From: Nostoc sp. WHI
GTDB taxonomy: Bacteria > Cyanobacteriota > Cyanobacteriia > Cyanobacteriales > Nostocaceae
DNA length: 53,954 nt
NCBI RefSeq assembly: GCF_015714725.1
Contig: NZ_WBKM01000363.1
Location: 1-53,954 of the forward strand
Reading direction: 5' to 3'
Below are positions 35,281-45,224 of this stretch, one piece after another. Every line of letters starts with the position of its first letter. The first letter of the stretch is position 1. The position numbers and the translations under genes were made by a program. The notes beneath the pieces were generated by a model, which saw nothing but the letters and a program-made list of their open reading frames with translations, was not told the DNA's origin and did not search any database.

Positions 35281-36144
35281 ATGGTAAGCAAATATGACGG
35301 ATTCAAGGATTTTGCTGCTCAAGAGCAGTCCTTGAGGGAAAAATATCCAAAAATTTCTGTGATTACAGTAAGTTTTAATCGCTTAGAGGGACTACGTGAA
35401 ACATTTTCCAGCATTATTTCTCAGACATACAAAAATGTAGAATATATCATTATTGATGGTGGTTCTCAGGATGGCACGGTAGATTTCCTACACAAAAACA
35501 GTGCAAATATATCCTATTGGGTGAGCGAAAAAGATGCTGGAATTTATGATGCCATGAACAAAGGAGCCTTAGCGGCTACTGGGGATTGGATAATTTTTAT
35601 GAATTGCGGTGATAAATTTTTTGCAGAGGATACACTGGTTAACGTTGCAGAATATCTTGATAATTCAGTCGATGTTATTTATGGCAGAACTGAATATGTT
35701 GTTAATGATAAATATGGGTATCATACATATCAACGGCAGCCATATAACCTGTCTATAATCTGGCGTGAAATACCTAGTTGTCATCAGAGTATTTTTGTTA
35801 AAAGAGAAATACAAGTTAAATATCCCTTTGATACGTTATTGGCTTGGTGTGCAGATCATGATTTAGTCGCCAAGATTTACGTTGCTGGCTATCGCTTTCA
35901 GGAAGTTCCTGTAGTTATTTCTAGATTTGACGCTTCAGGAGGAGCATCTAGAGATTTATTGAGCTTTACTAAAGAGCGTTGGTCTATTTGTAGAAGATAC
36001 TTTGGCAAATCTTTGCAACAAGAGTTGTATTTTATGAATGAGTACAAAAGTTTTTGGTTGGAAAAAAACATCATTAGTAAAATACGCGAGATGGTTCCTA
36101 GTGAGTGGATTCTTACTTTACGTAAATATAGAAAAATATATTGA
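35281..36144 (+). CDS. Glycosyltransferase family 2 (WcaA-like)
   Basis: The protein has 287 residues from ATG 35281. KISVITVSFNRLEGLRETFSS, then YIIIDGGSQDGT and SEKDAGIYDAMNKGALAATG are typical of the colanic-type GT2 branch. The expected metal-binding DxD is read as FMNCGDKF (about residue 103), where the first Asp is replaced by Asn, as is common in this branch. It lies 26 bp after the preceding gene and 5 bp before the next. Confidence 0.87.
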   Translation: MVSKYDGFKDFAAQEQSLREKYPKISVITVSFNRLEGLRETFSSIISQTYKNVEYIIIDGGSQDGTVDFLHKNSANISYWVSEKDAGIYDAMNKGALAATGDWIIFMNCGDKFFAEDTLVNVAEYLDNSVDVIYGRTEYVVNDKYGYHTYQRQPYNLSIIWREIPSCHQSIFVKREIQVKYPFDTLLAWCADHDLVAKIYVAGYRFQEVPVVISRFDASGGASRDLLSFTKERWSICRRYFGKSLQQELYFMNEYKSFWLEKNIISKIREMVPSEWILTLRKYRKIY

Positions 36145-36149
36145 TTAAT

Positions 36150-37115
36150 ATGGCTCATTCTAAAAATATTGGAGTCTATTTTTCAGCGAATGATGCAGTT
36201 TATGAATGGACGATCGCTTTTCTCAACAGCTTCAGAACATTCAACCCAGATTTACGCCTGATTCTGATTCCTTTTAATGAGCAGTGCGATCGCCTACTAA
36301 AATTGAGCGATACTTATAAATTCGAGGTATATACTGATTCATCTTTTTCGCGGCTGGAAGCGATCGGTCAAGCATTTGAGCTAGGCTATACCTCTACTGG
36401 CCCCTATTGGTTCAGACGCTACGCATCTTTTTGGGGGCCACTAAACTATTTTATGTACTTAGATGCTCGGCAAATTGTGTTAGCAGATATTAAACCATTT
36501 ATTGAAGCAATAGAAACTTTTGGTTTTGACTTTTTGCATTATGACTGTGCGATCGACCAAGTTTATGAACAAGGAAGATTTCGCCAACAACTATTAAAAC
36601 AAAGACGAGGACGTGGATTTAACTCTGGTCGTTGGGCTTCCCGAAAAGGGCTATTTTCAATAGAAGAATTTGAGCAACTAGCAGAAAGCGCATTGAAAAT
36701 ACGTAACCAACTCAACCCTCGAAATACAGATCAAGCTTTCATTAACTATTGCTGCGATATGAAACCCGTATGCTATGGGCATTTTGCAGAAGTAATCGGA
36801 GGTATCTGTCAGAACGGTTGGGCACGTCAATCAGGTAATATTTTCGAGAACAGTGGAAAATACTTTCTGTGGAATTATGGCAGTTTAGACCATAAAAAAC
36901 AAGTTATTCTCCTGCATTGGGCAGGATATAAACTTAATTCTTTGATACCTTATAGAAATTTATTTGATAAATCTTACCTCAAAAGACAACCTATTTTCAA
37001 ATCTTGCATATCTTATTTATACACAACCTTAGATTATTTATGGAGAAATCCTTTGGAGATTTTGCGACAAAATCGTTTTATTAATGGTGTATATCATCTT
37101 TTAAGAAAAAAATAA
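36150..37115 (+). CDS. Putative GT-A glycosyltransferase
   Basis: The protein has 321 residues from ATG 36150 (the TTG at 36141 would overlap the previous stop). IGVYFSANDAVYEWTIAFLNSF and YFRR-like PYWFRRYASFWGPLNYFMYLDARQI place a possible metal site at LDAR (about residue 101), lacking the second Asp of a DxD. RNTDQAFINYCCD may be the acceptor side. A C-terminal basic helix LRQNRFINGVYHLLRKK may bind the membrane. Its overall likeness is to GT8-type enzymes, but the assignment is weak. Confidence 0.6.
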   Translation: MAHSKNIGVYFSANDAVYEWTIAFLNSFRTFNPDLRLILIPFNEQCDRLLKLSDTYKFEVYTDSSFSRLEAIGQAFELGYTSTGPYWFRRYASFWGPLNYFMYLDARQIVLADIKPFIEAIETFGFDFLHYDCAIDQVYEQGRFRQQLLKQRRGRGFNSGRWASRKGLFSIEEFEQLAESALKIRNQLNPRNTDQAFINYCCDMKPVCYGHFAEVIGGICQNGWARQSGNIFENSGKYFLWNYGSLDHKKQVILLHWAGYKLNSLIPYRNLFDKSYLKRQPIFKSCISYLYTTLDYLWRNPLEILRQNRFINGVYHLLRKK

Positions 37116-37170
37116 TTTAATTATATTGCCTGATTTCAACGACAATTATTGAAGCCGACTTATTTATACT

Positions 37171-37953
37171 ATGCAATCGCCAATTCTCACTTTTATTGTT
37201 CCATTAAAGAGTCCAAAAGTTAGTAAAGACTGGTCTCTTGTCTCTCGCCTTTGTTCCCAAACATTAAATAGCATTCTTCGACAAACTTGTCCTGAAATCA
37301 AAATAATTTTAGTCTGCAACGAACCACCAGAAAATTATCCTCAAGATTCGAGAATAGAAATAGTAACTGATTCTTTTCCCATTCCCAAAAATACTGGGGA
37401 AGTATATCTTGACATAAAACTTAAAGTTAAACGAGGTATGATTGCCTGCAAAGGTTTTGGTGAAGGATATGTCATGCGGATGGATGCAGACGATTTTATT
37501 CATCAAGAACTTGTCAGTTTCGTGAAAAATAATTATGGCTCCAATGGATGGTATTTTCCAAAAGGCTTTGTGTATCAAGAAGGCATGAAATGGATATATC
37601 TACGCAACGACTTTTATTGTTGGTCAGCTACTTCAAATATTGTATGGCTAACTGAAAAAGATTTACCCAAGTCTATGGAGACTCCAGATGACGAGTATTT
37701 TGTAGATTTATGGCAGCATTTAAAAATGAAGAAAGTTTGTGAACAAATAGGCAAGCCATTACAGCCTATGCCATTTAGAGCAGCAGCTTACACTATTGGT
37801 CATTCTGAAAGTATTATGCTTCACTCACTTGCTAACTGGCGTTCTCTGAAAAAATTAATTTGGCGGACAATTAGTGCTAGAACATTAACACCACAGCATA
37901 TTGATAATTTTGGATTTGAAGATTTTTCAGAGATGATGCTGAAGATTCATTAA
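37171..37953 (+). CDS. Glycosyltransferase family A protein (GT2-like)
   Basis: The protein has 260 residues. ILTFIVPLKSPKVSKDWSLV start, QTLNSILRQTCPEIKIILVCNEPP, and a clear metal site YVMRMDADDFIHQELV (about residue 109). SMETPDDEYFVDLWQHL may supply the catalytic base. It resembles capsule-locus GTs that act on variable side-chain sugars. It is AT-rich like its neighbours. Confidence 0.78.
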   Translation: MQSPILTFIVPLKSPKVSKDWSLVSRLCSQTLNSILRQTCPEIKIILVCNEPPENYPQDSRIEIVTDSFPIPKNTGEVYLDIKLKVKRGMIACKGFGEGYVMRMDADDFIHQELVSFVKNNYGSNGWYFPKGFVYQEGMKWIYLRNDFYCWSATSNIVWLTEKDLPKSMETPDDEYFVDLWQHLKMKKVCEQIGKPLQPMPFRAAAYTIGHSESIMLHSLANWRSLKKLIWRTISARTLTPQHIDNFGFEDFSEMMLKIH

Positions 37954-38029
37954 ATAATGAGACAATTATTTCTGGTGTAGATATACATTATAATTTTTCT
38001 CTAAAAAACTACAATAATCAATTTTATTT

Positions 38030-39157
38030 GTGAAGTTAGTTGCTTACATTCATCCCATTCGCACATACCTACCTTGTACAGGAGTAGGGCGGCATATAAA
38101 TCAGATGTTGCTTGGACTTGCAAAACAAAGTGGGGTTGAGTTGGATCTGTTTTTCTCAAAACAGTGGTTAGAGAGCGACGGTAAGCTTAACCCACGCTGT
38201 CCCCTGCGTGAACTACCCAACCGTACTTTTCCTGGACTAGAAAATACTACTGAGCGGACATGGAAACTATTTGGCTATCCTCGTATGGATAAATATTTGC
38301 CAGCACAGACAGACTGGCTTTATGCACCAATGGAAACTTACATCCCAGTATCGAAATGTCCCGTCGCTGTTACAATTCATGATGTACAAGCATTTGAAAT
38401 AAATTTGCCTTGGTCAGGTACTTGGCAGCATCAATGGTTTCGCTACAAGTGGGGGCGTTGGGTGCGTCGTGCTTTGTCTGACTGTCGGGTGGTTTTTACT
38501 GTCTCGGAATTTTCTAAACAACGGATGGTGGAATTATTAGGAGCCGATCCGCAGAAGATTGTGGTAGTTGGCAATGGCATTGAGCAGTCTTTTTTTGATA
38601 TTGCCTTAATTAATTCAGTAGATTTAAAGCCACCAGTGGAAGCACCTTACACTTTGGTCATAGGTGGTTTGCGTCAAAAAAAAGGAGGCGATCGTGTTCT
38701 TGCTGTTGCAAAAGCTCTCCTTGAGCGCAAAAGTAATTTAAACATTGTTGTAGCTGGTGAATTAGAAGCTGAATACATTGAAGCAGCTAAAACTTACTCT
38801 AATATCACCTTATTGGGCATGGTTCTAGACGAAGACCTACCAGGATTACTACGCCAAGCATCATCGCTTTTATTTCTTTCTCTCTATGAAGGCTTTGGTA
38901 TGCCAGCGCTAGAAGCAATGGCTGTAGGGACTCCAGCAATTGTTTCTAATAGAGCTTCTCTTCCTGAAGTTGTTGGGGATGCTGGGATTGTTGTTAATCC
39001 AGAAGAAACTGATGCCATTGTGGAAATACTTATAAACTTAGAAGCAAATCCTCGTCTAGCGGAAGAATATGTTCAACGAGGCCGCAAACATGCAGCAGAA
39101 CATACTTGGTTACGATGTGTAGACAGGGTAGTAATTGCTTTACAGGAATTTGCTTAA
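38030..39157 (+). CDS. Glycosyltransferase family 4
   Basis: The protein has 375 residues from GTG 38030. GT-B fold: N-terminal GVGRHINQMLLGLAKQSGV, middle VAVTIHDVQAF, donor domain APYTLVIGGLRQKKGGDRVL, and the EX7E motif within LFLSLYEGFGMPALEAMAVG (about 291-299). It is a retaining enzyme of the mannosyl- or rhamnosyl-transferase type; the sugar is unknown. It lies 15 bp before the next GT4. Confidence 0.92.
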   Translation: MKLVAYIHPIRTYLPCTGVGRHINQMLLGLAKQSGVELDLFFSKQWLESDGKLNPRCPLRELPNRTFPGLENTTERTWKLFGYPRMDKYLPAQTDWLYAPMETYIPVSKCPVAVTIHDVQAFEINLPWSGTWQHQWFRYKWGRWVRRALSDCRVVFTVSEFSKQRMVELLGADPQKIVVVGNGIEQSFFDIALINSVDLKPPVEAPYTLVIGGLRQKKGGDRVLAVAKALLERKSNLNIVVAGELEAEYIEAAKTYSNITLLGMVLDEDLPGLLRQASSLLFLSLYEGFGMPALEAMAVGTPAIVSNRASLPEVVGDAGIVVNPEETDAIVEILINLEANPRLAEEYVQRGRKHAAEHTWLRCVDRVVIALQEFA

Positions 39158-39172
39158 CATCAACAAATCCTT

Positions 39173-40285
39173 ATGGCTCTAAAAGTTGTTTTTTGCTGGT
39201 CTGATATCTCTGGTTATATGGCAGCTTGCTGGCGAGCTTTGGATCAAACACCAGACATTGATGTATTTGCCATTGGCTTTCAAGCTCGTACTGAAACAGC
39301 ATTTTCCGATCAATTGATGCAAGGTATTCCTTGCCGACTCTTGGATATACAAGAAAGACAGGATGCAAATTTAATCAAACGTTTGGTGTTGGCAGAATCT
39401 CCAGATGTGGTTGTTCTTTGCGGTTGGTTGCATAAACCTTACCGTAAGTTGGCCTTTGCTTCCGAATTATGTGAAGCCGCCTTAGTTATGACTATGGATA
39501 CCCCTTGGTGGGGTACGTGGAAACAACATTTAGCCCCTTGGTTTTTGCGCTCCTACTTGCAATCAATAAATAGTGTTGTTGTTGCCGGAGAACGTAGTTG
39601 GCAATATGCTTCACGTTTAGGAATTGAACCAGCAAACATAGCACATGGAGTTTATGGTATTGATTATGATAGTTGGTCTCCATTGTGGGAACAGCGCCTC
39701 CAGTCTGAATGGCCGCGTTCATTTTTATTTGTCGGTCGCTACGTGGCTGTTAAGGCAATTGATGTCCTGGTAGAAGCTTACCAAATTTATCGTTCTCAAG
39801 CATCTAATCCTTGGACTTTGGTATGTTGTGGACAAGGAACATTGGAATCACATCTTCAGGGAAAACCAGGAATCGAGAATCGAGGATTTTTACAACCATC
39901 AGAAATGCAAGCAGTATGGCAATCAGCAGGAGCTTTTATTTTGCCCAGCCGATTCGATCCTTGGCCGCTAGCTTTAGTAGAAGCCGCAGCAGCTGGGTTA
40001 CCTATTATTTGTACTGATGTTTGTGGTTCTGCGGTTGAGGTAATTCGACCTTGGTATAATGGCTTAACTGTACCAAAAGAACAACCACAAGCTTTAGCTA
40101 AGGCAATGTTGACTTTACACGATCACTATGATGAGTTACCAACTTGGGGAAAGCGATCGCAACAATTAGCAGCTCCTTACGCTGCCAATATCTGGGCAGC
40201 TCGTTGGCAGGAATTGTTACACAATTCCTACAAGATGAAAACAGTCAAGGAGAATATTACAAATATGGTTGCTGAAAACTTGTAA
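39173..40285 (+). CDS. Glycosyltransferase family 4
   Basis: The protein has 370 residues with a GT-B fold. KVVFCWSDISGYMAACWRAL start, DVVVLCGW, donor-domain SFLFVGRYVAVKAIDVLVEAY, and the EX7E-type LPSRFDPWPLALVEAAAAGLP, where the first Glu is replaced by Asp (RFDPW), as in several GT4 subgroups. It lies 14 bp before the polymerase gene. Confidence 0.88.
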   Translation: MALKVVFCWSDISGYMAACWRALDQTPDIDVFAIGFQARTETAFSDQLMQGIPCRLLDIQERQDANLIKRLVLAESPDVVVLCGWLHKPYRKLAFASELCEAALVMTMDTPWWGTWKQHLAPWFLRSYLQSINSVVVAGERSWQYASRLGIEPANIAHGVYGIDYDSWSPLWEQRLQSEWPRSFLFVGRYVAVKAIDVLVEAYQIYRSQASNPWTLVCCGQGTLESHLQGKPGIENRGFLQPSEMQAVWQSAGAFILPSRFDPWPLALVEAAAAGLPIICTDVCGSAVEVIRPWYNGLTVPKEQPQALAKAMLTLHDHYDELPTWGKRSQQLAAPYAANIWAARWQELLHNSYKMKTVKENITNMVAENL

Positions 40286-40299
40286 TCGAATCTTAAAAT

Positions 40300-41637
40300 A
40301 TGTCTGCAGATTATATTAGTAAAGTTTTTGAACTCATCTTTAGCCCCTATGGCTTAATCGGCATTATTATCGCCATAGTAGTATTGAACAAAGCTACACA
40401 TTCTCCCCGTGTAGCTTGGCTGTTATTCTCAGTTTGCTGTTATATAGCTTCATTAGGAAAATTTCAGGATGAATGGATACAGGAGCCTCCTCCTTTAGTT
40501 TTTCCATTACAGCAGCTACGTGATATGGGCCGGCCTCTAACCATTGTTCTACTTGGTTTGCTGCTGATCCTAGCACTACAGACAAAAAATGGATGGCGTA
40601 GAATATTAGTGCCGGAGCCTATTAAATACTTAATAGCTGTTCAGACAGTAATTTTATTTAAAATATTAATATATGGTAATTCAGAATTTGCTCTCCAAGC
40701 AGCATTTTCCTTTGGAGCAGTAGTACTAACGATGAAATTAGGACCTTCTAAGTGGTTGCAGAATGAAAATAATTTCCACTTAGGTGTTTGGTCAATTGCA
40801 ATAGTTGGTGTAATCTTTACTGTAGCTTGCTCCTATCAAGGAGCCATTAATATGTATGCCATGACATTCAATCAAGGACGCTTTCTTGGAACTACTGGCA
40901 ACCCAATACACGCCTCAATTTTATTATCGATTATAATTCCCTGCTTGATATTCTTGATTGAAAGCCGCAGGCGCTGGGATTTGATAAAGTTATTTTGGAT
41001 AGCTTTTCTATTTGTTCACGCTTACTTTTTATTTTTAACAGGTTCTCGTACTGGTATGATCATGGGCATAACCTCAATTCTACTTTTCTATCGCAATAGA
41101 GTAGGTATGTTACTACGTTTTGGTTTATTGATTGGGCTAATTTTAGTAATTGTTTTGTCATTTATAAATCAAGATTCAGGTACTACTAATTATGCTTTAT
41201 TATCTGATAGATTTGTCTCAGGTGGCAATACTAGAGAAGGTGCTTGGCAAGGAATGTGGAATGGTTTCATGAGTAACCCTTGTTTCGGTAAGCCATTATC
41301 TGGCGAGCGTTTAGTTTTTGGTGAAAGTTCATGGTTAGCTACAGCTGATACCACAGGGGTGGTTGGATTAATACCTCTAATAATGATGGGATTAGGATGT
41401 CTAAAAATGATGTTTCATCTTCATAAATTGAGTTTTAGAAAACCTCACCACTTTCTACACACCAGTACAATTATTTCTGGTTTATCATCCCTTTTAATAG
41501 GAAGTTTCGGAGAACCATTTTTATTGGGAAATCTATCTTTTCCTGTGATGTCACTTATGATATATTTGTCGCTTGGACAGTATTTACTTGATGTAGATAA
41601 AATAGAAAAAAAGTACTTATTACGGCAGCAAAATTAG
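40300..41637 (+). CDS. O-antigen ligase / polymerase-like membrane protein (Wzy/WaaL)
   Basis: The protein has 445 residues with about ten or more hydrophobic segments. The Wzy_C-type segment YFLFLTGSRTGMIMGITSILL (about 245-265) and the following long periplasmic loop with RFVSGGNTREGAWQGMWNGF are features of the O-antigen ligase/polymerase family. It would join repeat units, or attach chains, in the periplasm. Its presence alongside an ABC exporter is not the textbook combination. It follows two GT4 genes closely. Confidence 0.88.
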   Translation: MSADYISKVFELIFSPYGLIGIIIAIVVLNKATHSPRVAWLLFSVCCYIASLGKFQDEWIQEPPPLVFPLQQLRDMGRPLTIVLLGLLLILALQTKNGWRRILVPEPIKYLIAVQTVILFKILIYGNSEFALQAAFSFGAVVLTMKLGPSKWLQNENNFHLGVWSIAIVGVIFTVACSYQGAINMYAMTFNQGRFLGTTGNPIHASILLSIIIPCLIFLIESRRRWDLIKLFWIAFLFVHAYFLFLTGSRTGMIMGITSILLFYRNRVGMLLRFGLLIGLILVIVLSFINQDSGTTNYALLSDRFVSGGNTREGAWQGMWNGFMSNPCFGKPLSGERLVFGESSWLATADTTGVVGLIPLIMMGLGCLKMMFHLHKLSFRKPHHFLHTSTIISGLSSLLIGSFGEPFLLGNLSFPVMSLMIYLSLGQYLLDVDKIEKKYLLRQQN

Positions 41638-41800
41638 AATATTTGTATTAAAATATGCAATCAAGTATTTATATAATTAATTTCAATTTGAATATTCAAA
41701 TAATATTTATATATTGAAACAGCCTTTTTAGTCATATTTGATATTTAAAATATTTTAAATATAATTAAACATATTTCCTCATAAAACTGGTGAATTAAAA

Positions 41801-43021
41801 TTGCCAAAAAAAAAGCATCTTATCAAAACGCCTGAAGTTTGTCATGTTGTAGCAAGTGTTAATGAATATGTAGGAGGTGTTGGATGTACAGTCATCAGTC
41901 TTGCGGAAACACTTTTTGCTCAAGGAATGTCCTCTCATATATTCACGCTTGATGATCGATATTTGGGTAAACAAAAAATACCGACATCTGTAACATTTCA
42001 CAGCTATCCAGCACACTTCTTGGCTCGAAAACTGCGAGGATTTCATCCCCAAGCGTCTAATGCTCTTTTGCAATTAGCTTCAACAGAAGTAAATCTAATT
42101 CATAATCATGGATTGTGGATGTTTCCGAATCTTTATGCACGACAAGCTGCATTAACCAATCACTTACCTTTGGTTATTTCTCCTCATGGAATGCTGGAAT
42201 CTTGGTCTTTAAAACGTAGTGTTGTCAAAAAGCGGTTGGCATGGTTACTATACGAACGAAAAAATTTGAATAGTGCTACTGTTTTTCATGCTACTTCTGC
42301 TCAAGAGGCTTGTTCTATCCGTAGTCTTGGTCTCAAGCAACCAATAGCATTGATTCCTTTTGGTATTGATATTAATGAATTCAATGAAAACATTGAAAAA
42401 GAATTATTAACAAAATTATTTCCACAACTTGCTGATAAAAGATGGTTACTTTTTCTTTCGAGACTTCATCCTAAAAAAGGTATAGATAATTTGCTTTATG
42501 TCTGGCAAAAAATAGAAGCACAATTTTCAGATTGGCATTTAATCATTGCTGGTCCTGACTTAATTGGTTATCAAGCTAATTTAGAACAGTTAGTAGAACA
42601 GTTGAATTTGAAACAACGCGTGACATTTACTGGTATGCTTTCAGGACAATATAAAGCTTCTGCATTTAGTAATGCTGATTTATTTGTCTTGCCAACCCAT
42701 TCAGAAAATTTTGGAATTGCAATAGCGGAGTCTCTTGCTTATAGTCTACCTGTTATCACTACTAAGTGTACTCCTTGGCAAGATTTAGAAACCTATGGTT
42801 GTGGTTGGTGGATTGAAGATAATCAGCAGGCGCTAATGGATATTTTATTAGATGCTATGCAATTGCCTGACAATAAGCGGCGAGAAATGGGTTTAAAAGG
42901 ACGAAATTTAGTAGAAAATAAATATTCTTGGAATTCGATCGCCAAGGATATGGCAAGTGTTTATGACTGGATTCTTGGTGGTGGTGAATTGCCTGATTGC
43001 CTGCAACTTTATGACTCTTAA
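41801..43021 (+). CDS. Glycosyltransferase family 4
   Basis: The protein has 406 residues; TTG 41801 start. EVCHVVASVNEYVGGVGCTV, HNHGLWMFPNLYARQAA, SPHGMLESWSLK, donor domain RWLLFLSRLHPKKGIDNLL, and the EX7E motif LPTHSENFGIAIAESLAYSLP (about 302-310). Proteins of this shape are common in exopolysaccharide loci. A 163-bp AT-rich gap precedes it, so a separate promoter is possible. Confidence 0.9.
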   Translation: MPKKKHLIKTPEVCHVVASVNEYVGGVGCTVISLAETLFAQGMSSHIFTLDDRYLGKQKIPTSVTFHSYPAHFLARKLRGFHPQASNALLQLASTEVNLIHNHGLWMFPNLYARQAALTNHLPLVISPHGMLESWSLKRSVVKKRLAWLLYERKNLNSATVFHATSAQEACSIRSLGLKQPIALIPFGIDINEFNENIEKELLTKLFPQLADKRWLLFLSRLHPKKGIDNLLYVWQKIEAQFSDWHLIIAGPDLIGYQANLEQLVEQLNLKQRVTFTGMLSGQYKASAFSNADLFVLPTHSENFGIAIAESLAYSLPVITTKCTPWQDLETYGCGWWIEDNQQALMDILLDAMQLPDNKRREMGLKGRNLVENKYSWNSIAKDMASVYDWILGGGELPDCLQLYDS

Positions 43022-43033
43022 GGAGACAAATTA

Positions 43034-44164
43034 GTGATTATTTCTATTTTTACAGGTCCTTGGCTGCCTGTTCCAGCAATTCAAGGAGGTTCTGTACCTC
43101 GGCTATGGCAAGGTTTAGCAGAGGAATTCGCCACTAAAGGTCATCAAGTCAGCATTTTATGTCGTTCTTATCCTGGACAACCAGACCAAGAGGTAATTAA
43201 TGGTGTAAACTATATTAGACGAGGTGGTTTTCCCCAAAGTACTAATATTTGGTGGGATCTCCTAAAAGACCTAGCTTATGCTTTGATGACATTGCCAACT
43301 TTGCCTGCTGCCGATATTTTGATAATAAATGATTTTTGGTTACCTGTGTTTGCAGCCTTACGCCCTAGAGTAGGAAAAATTGTAATTAACGCTAATCGAT
43401 TTCCTAAAGGACAATATCGCTTGTATGCAAAGGCTGACCACATTGCTGCTGCATCAACAGCAATTAAAGAGGCGATCGTACAACAATATCCTACCGCAGC
43501 TCCTCGAACCAAAGTTATTCCCAATCCTATTGACACTACGATATTCCATCCGTCAACTCACTCCATTCCAGACAAAAAAGAGCGAGTTATTTTATACGTT
43601 GGTAGACTGCATCCTGAAAAAGGAATTGATTTATTATTAAACGCATTTTCAATCTTATCCCAGCAATTTTCTAATATAAAACTTAAAATTATTGGGCCTT
43701 ATAAAGAAAATCAAGGTGGCGGTGGCAAACAATATCTGCGTATTCTCCAATCAAAAGCAGAAGGATTAAATATTGAATTTGTACCACCAATTTTTGATAT
43801 TAGTAAGCTAGCTGAAGCTTATCGTGAAGCTGATATATTTTGCTATCCTTCGTTGGCTGAGCAAGGCGAAGCTTTTCCAGTAGCTCCTTTAGAGGCAATG
43901 AGTACTGGTTTAATTCCTGTAGTGTCTAATCTAGAGTGTTTCAAGGATTTGATTGAAGAAGATGTAACGGGGTACTTTTTCGATCATCGTAGTTTTGATG
44001 CAGCAGGCAATTTAGCACTTAAACTCAAATCAGTTCTTCTTAATCCTGAAAAAACTCATAAAATTAGTATTAACGCTAGCCAAAAAGCCTCAGAATTTAG
44101 TTACGACAAAATCGGTAGATTATATCTTTTTGATTTTGAAAAGTTACTCAAAAATAATAATTAA
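43034..44164 (+). CDS. Glycosyltransferase family 4
   Basis: The protein has 376 residues. GTG 43034 is fixed by AGGAG at 43021-43025, 8 bp upstream. GT-B fold with IQGGSVPRLWQGLAEEFATKG, then VILYVGRLHPEKGIDLLLNAF and the EX7E-type CYPSLAEQGEAFPVAPLEAMS (about 278-286). It is the second of two adjacent GT4 genes, 12 bp apart. Confidence 0.9.
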   Translation: MIISIFTGPWLPVPAIQGGSVPRLWQGLAEEFATKGHQVSILCRSYPGQPDQEVINGVNYIRRGGFPQSTNIWWDLLKDLAYALMTLPTLPAADILIINDFWLPVFAALRPRVGKIVINANRFPKGQYRLYAKADHIAAASTAIKEAIVQQYPTAAPRTKVIPNPIDTTIFHPSTHSIPDKKERVILYVGRLHPEKGIDLLLNAFSILSQQFSNIKLKIIGPYKENQGGGGKQYLRILQSKAEGLNIEFVPPIFDISKLAEAYREADIFCYPSLAEQGEAFPVAPLEAMSTGLIPVVSNLECFKDLIEEDVTGYFFDHRSFDAAGNLALKLKSVLLNPEKTHKISINASQKASEFSYDKIGRLYLFDFEKLLKNNN

Positions 44165-44286
44165 TAATCAAGCTGATTTAGGAGTAAAAAAATATCTGGG
44201 TTTGTAGACCAAAAAAGCTATTTTAGTAACTTGCAATTTCGTTTGATAAAAATGTAAATATAATAATCAAAATCAAGAGTTAAATA

Positions 44287-45081
44287 ATGATTAAAAATTT
44301 TGGTAACGAAGATAATACAAAAGTCATTGACTTGAGACACCAACTAGATAGCTTTTATTCAAAGACACAAGAATATACGCCGTTTCATGAGGCCAACTCA
44401 AAACCAGAATTTTGGCAACCAATTAAAGCTAATGCACAAGAAATTCTAGAGAGAACTGGCTCATGTCGTATCCTTGAAATTGGTGCAGGATGTACAGGAT
44501 TTGCTGATTATCTACAGGAGTTAAGGAAACTTGTAATTTTCGATAGTCAAGATGTAACTGCAAGCAATAAAGATTATTTATTAAGCAAATCAGATAACAT
44601 TTATATTGGTGATATATGTGAGATACAAAATAAATACGACATAATTTTTTCTACTTTTGTATGGGAACATATTAGCAATCCAAAAACTGTTATTAATCAC
44701 CTATTGGGCTTATTAAATCCTGGCGGTAGTTTATTTATTGTATCCCCTCGTTATGATTTTCCTTTTTATTTGAGTCCGTCAGCTAAACATTTATCGTTCT
44801 TTCAACGTTTGAGAATTAGTATTTGGTTACAGTGGCGTAGGTTATTGGTGCTAACTGGGGGAAGTCCTGATTTCTTGCTTCACTTCGACCCGGCATTATT
44901 TCATTGTCCTTGGTTTCGAGATTCTGATGCAATACATTGGGTATCATTATGGGATTTGAAGAATCATTTACCTAAAAATATACAGCTAGATCAGTTACGC
45001 ATACCAGTCACAGGTTTTCGTAGCAAAATCTGGGAAAGTTTTCTTCTTCTTTTCGTGAGAATAAAAAAACCGTTGAATTGA
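44287..45081 (+). CDS. Class I SAM-dependent methyltransferase
   Basis: The protein has 264 residues. Motif I CRILEIGAGCTGFADYL (about 60-76), an acidic-loop equivalent IFDSQDV, and IIFSTFVWEHISNPKTVINHL and LLNPGGSLFIVSPRYDFP fit Methyltransf_11/23-type enzymes that modify sugars or lipid-linked glycans. A hydrophobic, Arg/Trp-rich stretch RLRISIWLQWRRLLVLTGG may contact membrane. It stands alone, with 122- and 143-bp gaps on either side. Confidence 0.82.
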   Translation: MIKNFGNEDNTKVIDLRHQLDSFYSKTQEYTPFHEANSKPEFWQPIKANAQEILERTGSCRILEIGAGCTGFADYLQELRKLVIFDSQDVTASNKDYLLSKSDNIYIGDICEIQNKYDIIFSTFVWEHISNPKTVINHLLGLLNPGGSLFIVSPRYDFPFYLSPSAKHLSFFQRLRISIWLQWRRLLVLTGGSPDFLLHFDPALFHCPWFRDSDAIHWVSLWDLKNHLPKNIQLDQLRIPVTGFRSKIWESFLLLFVRIKKPLN

Positions 45082-45224
45082 GTTTTAGAGATTAAAAAAT
45101 GGTTATCCATTAACTAAGGCATTAATCAACAGTTATAAGGAGTAAGCTATCTGGAAACATCCTATTGCACAATGCTTATTAACTCTGATAACAGAGGGAT
45201 AACGCACTCTCATAAATACTTTTA

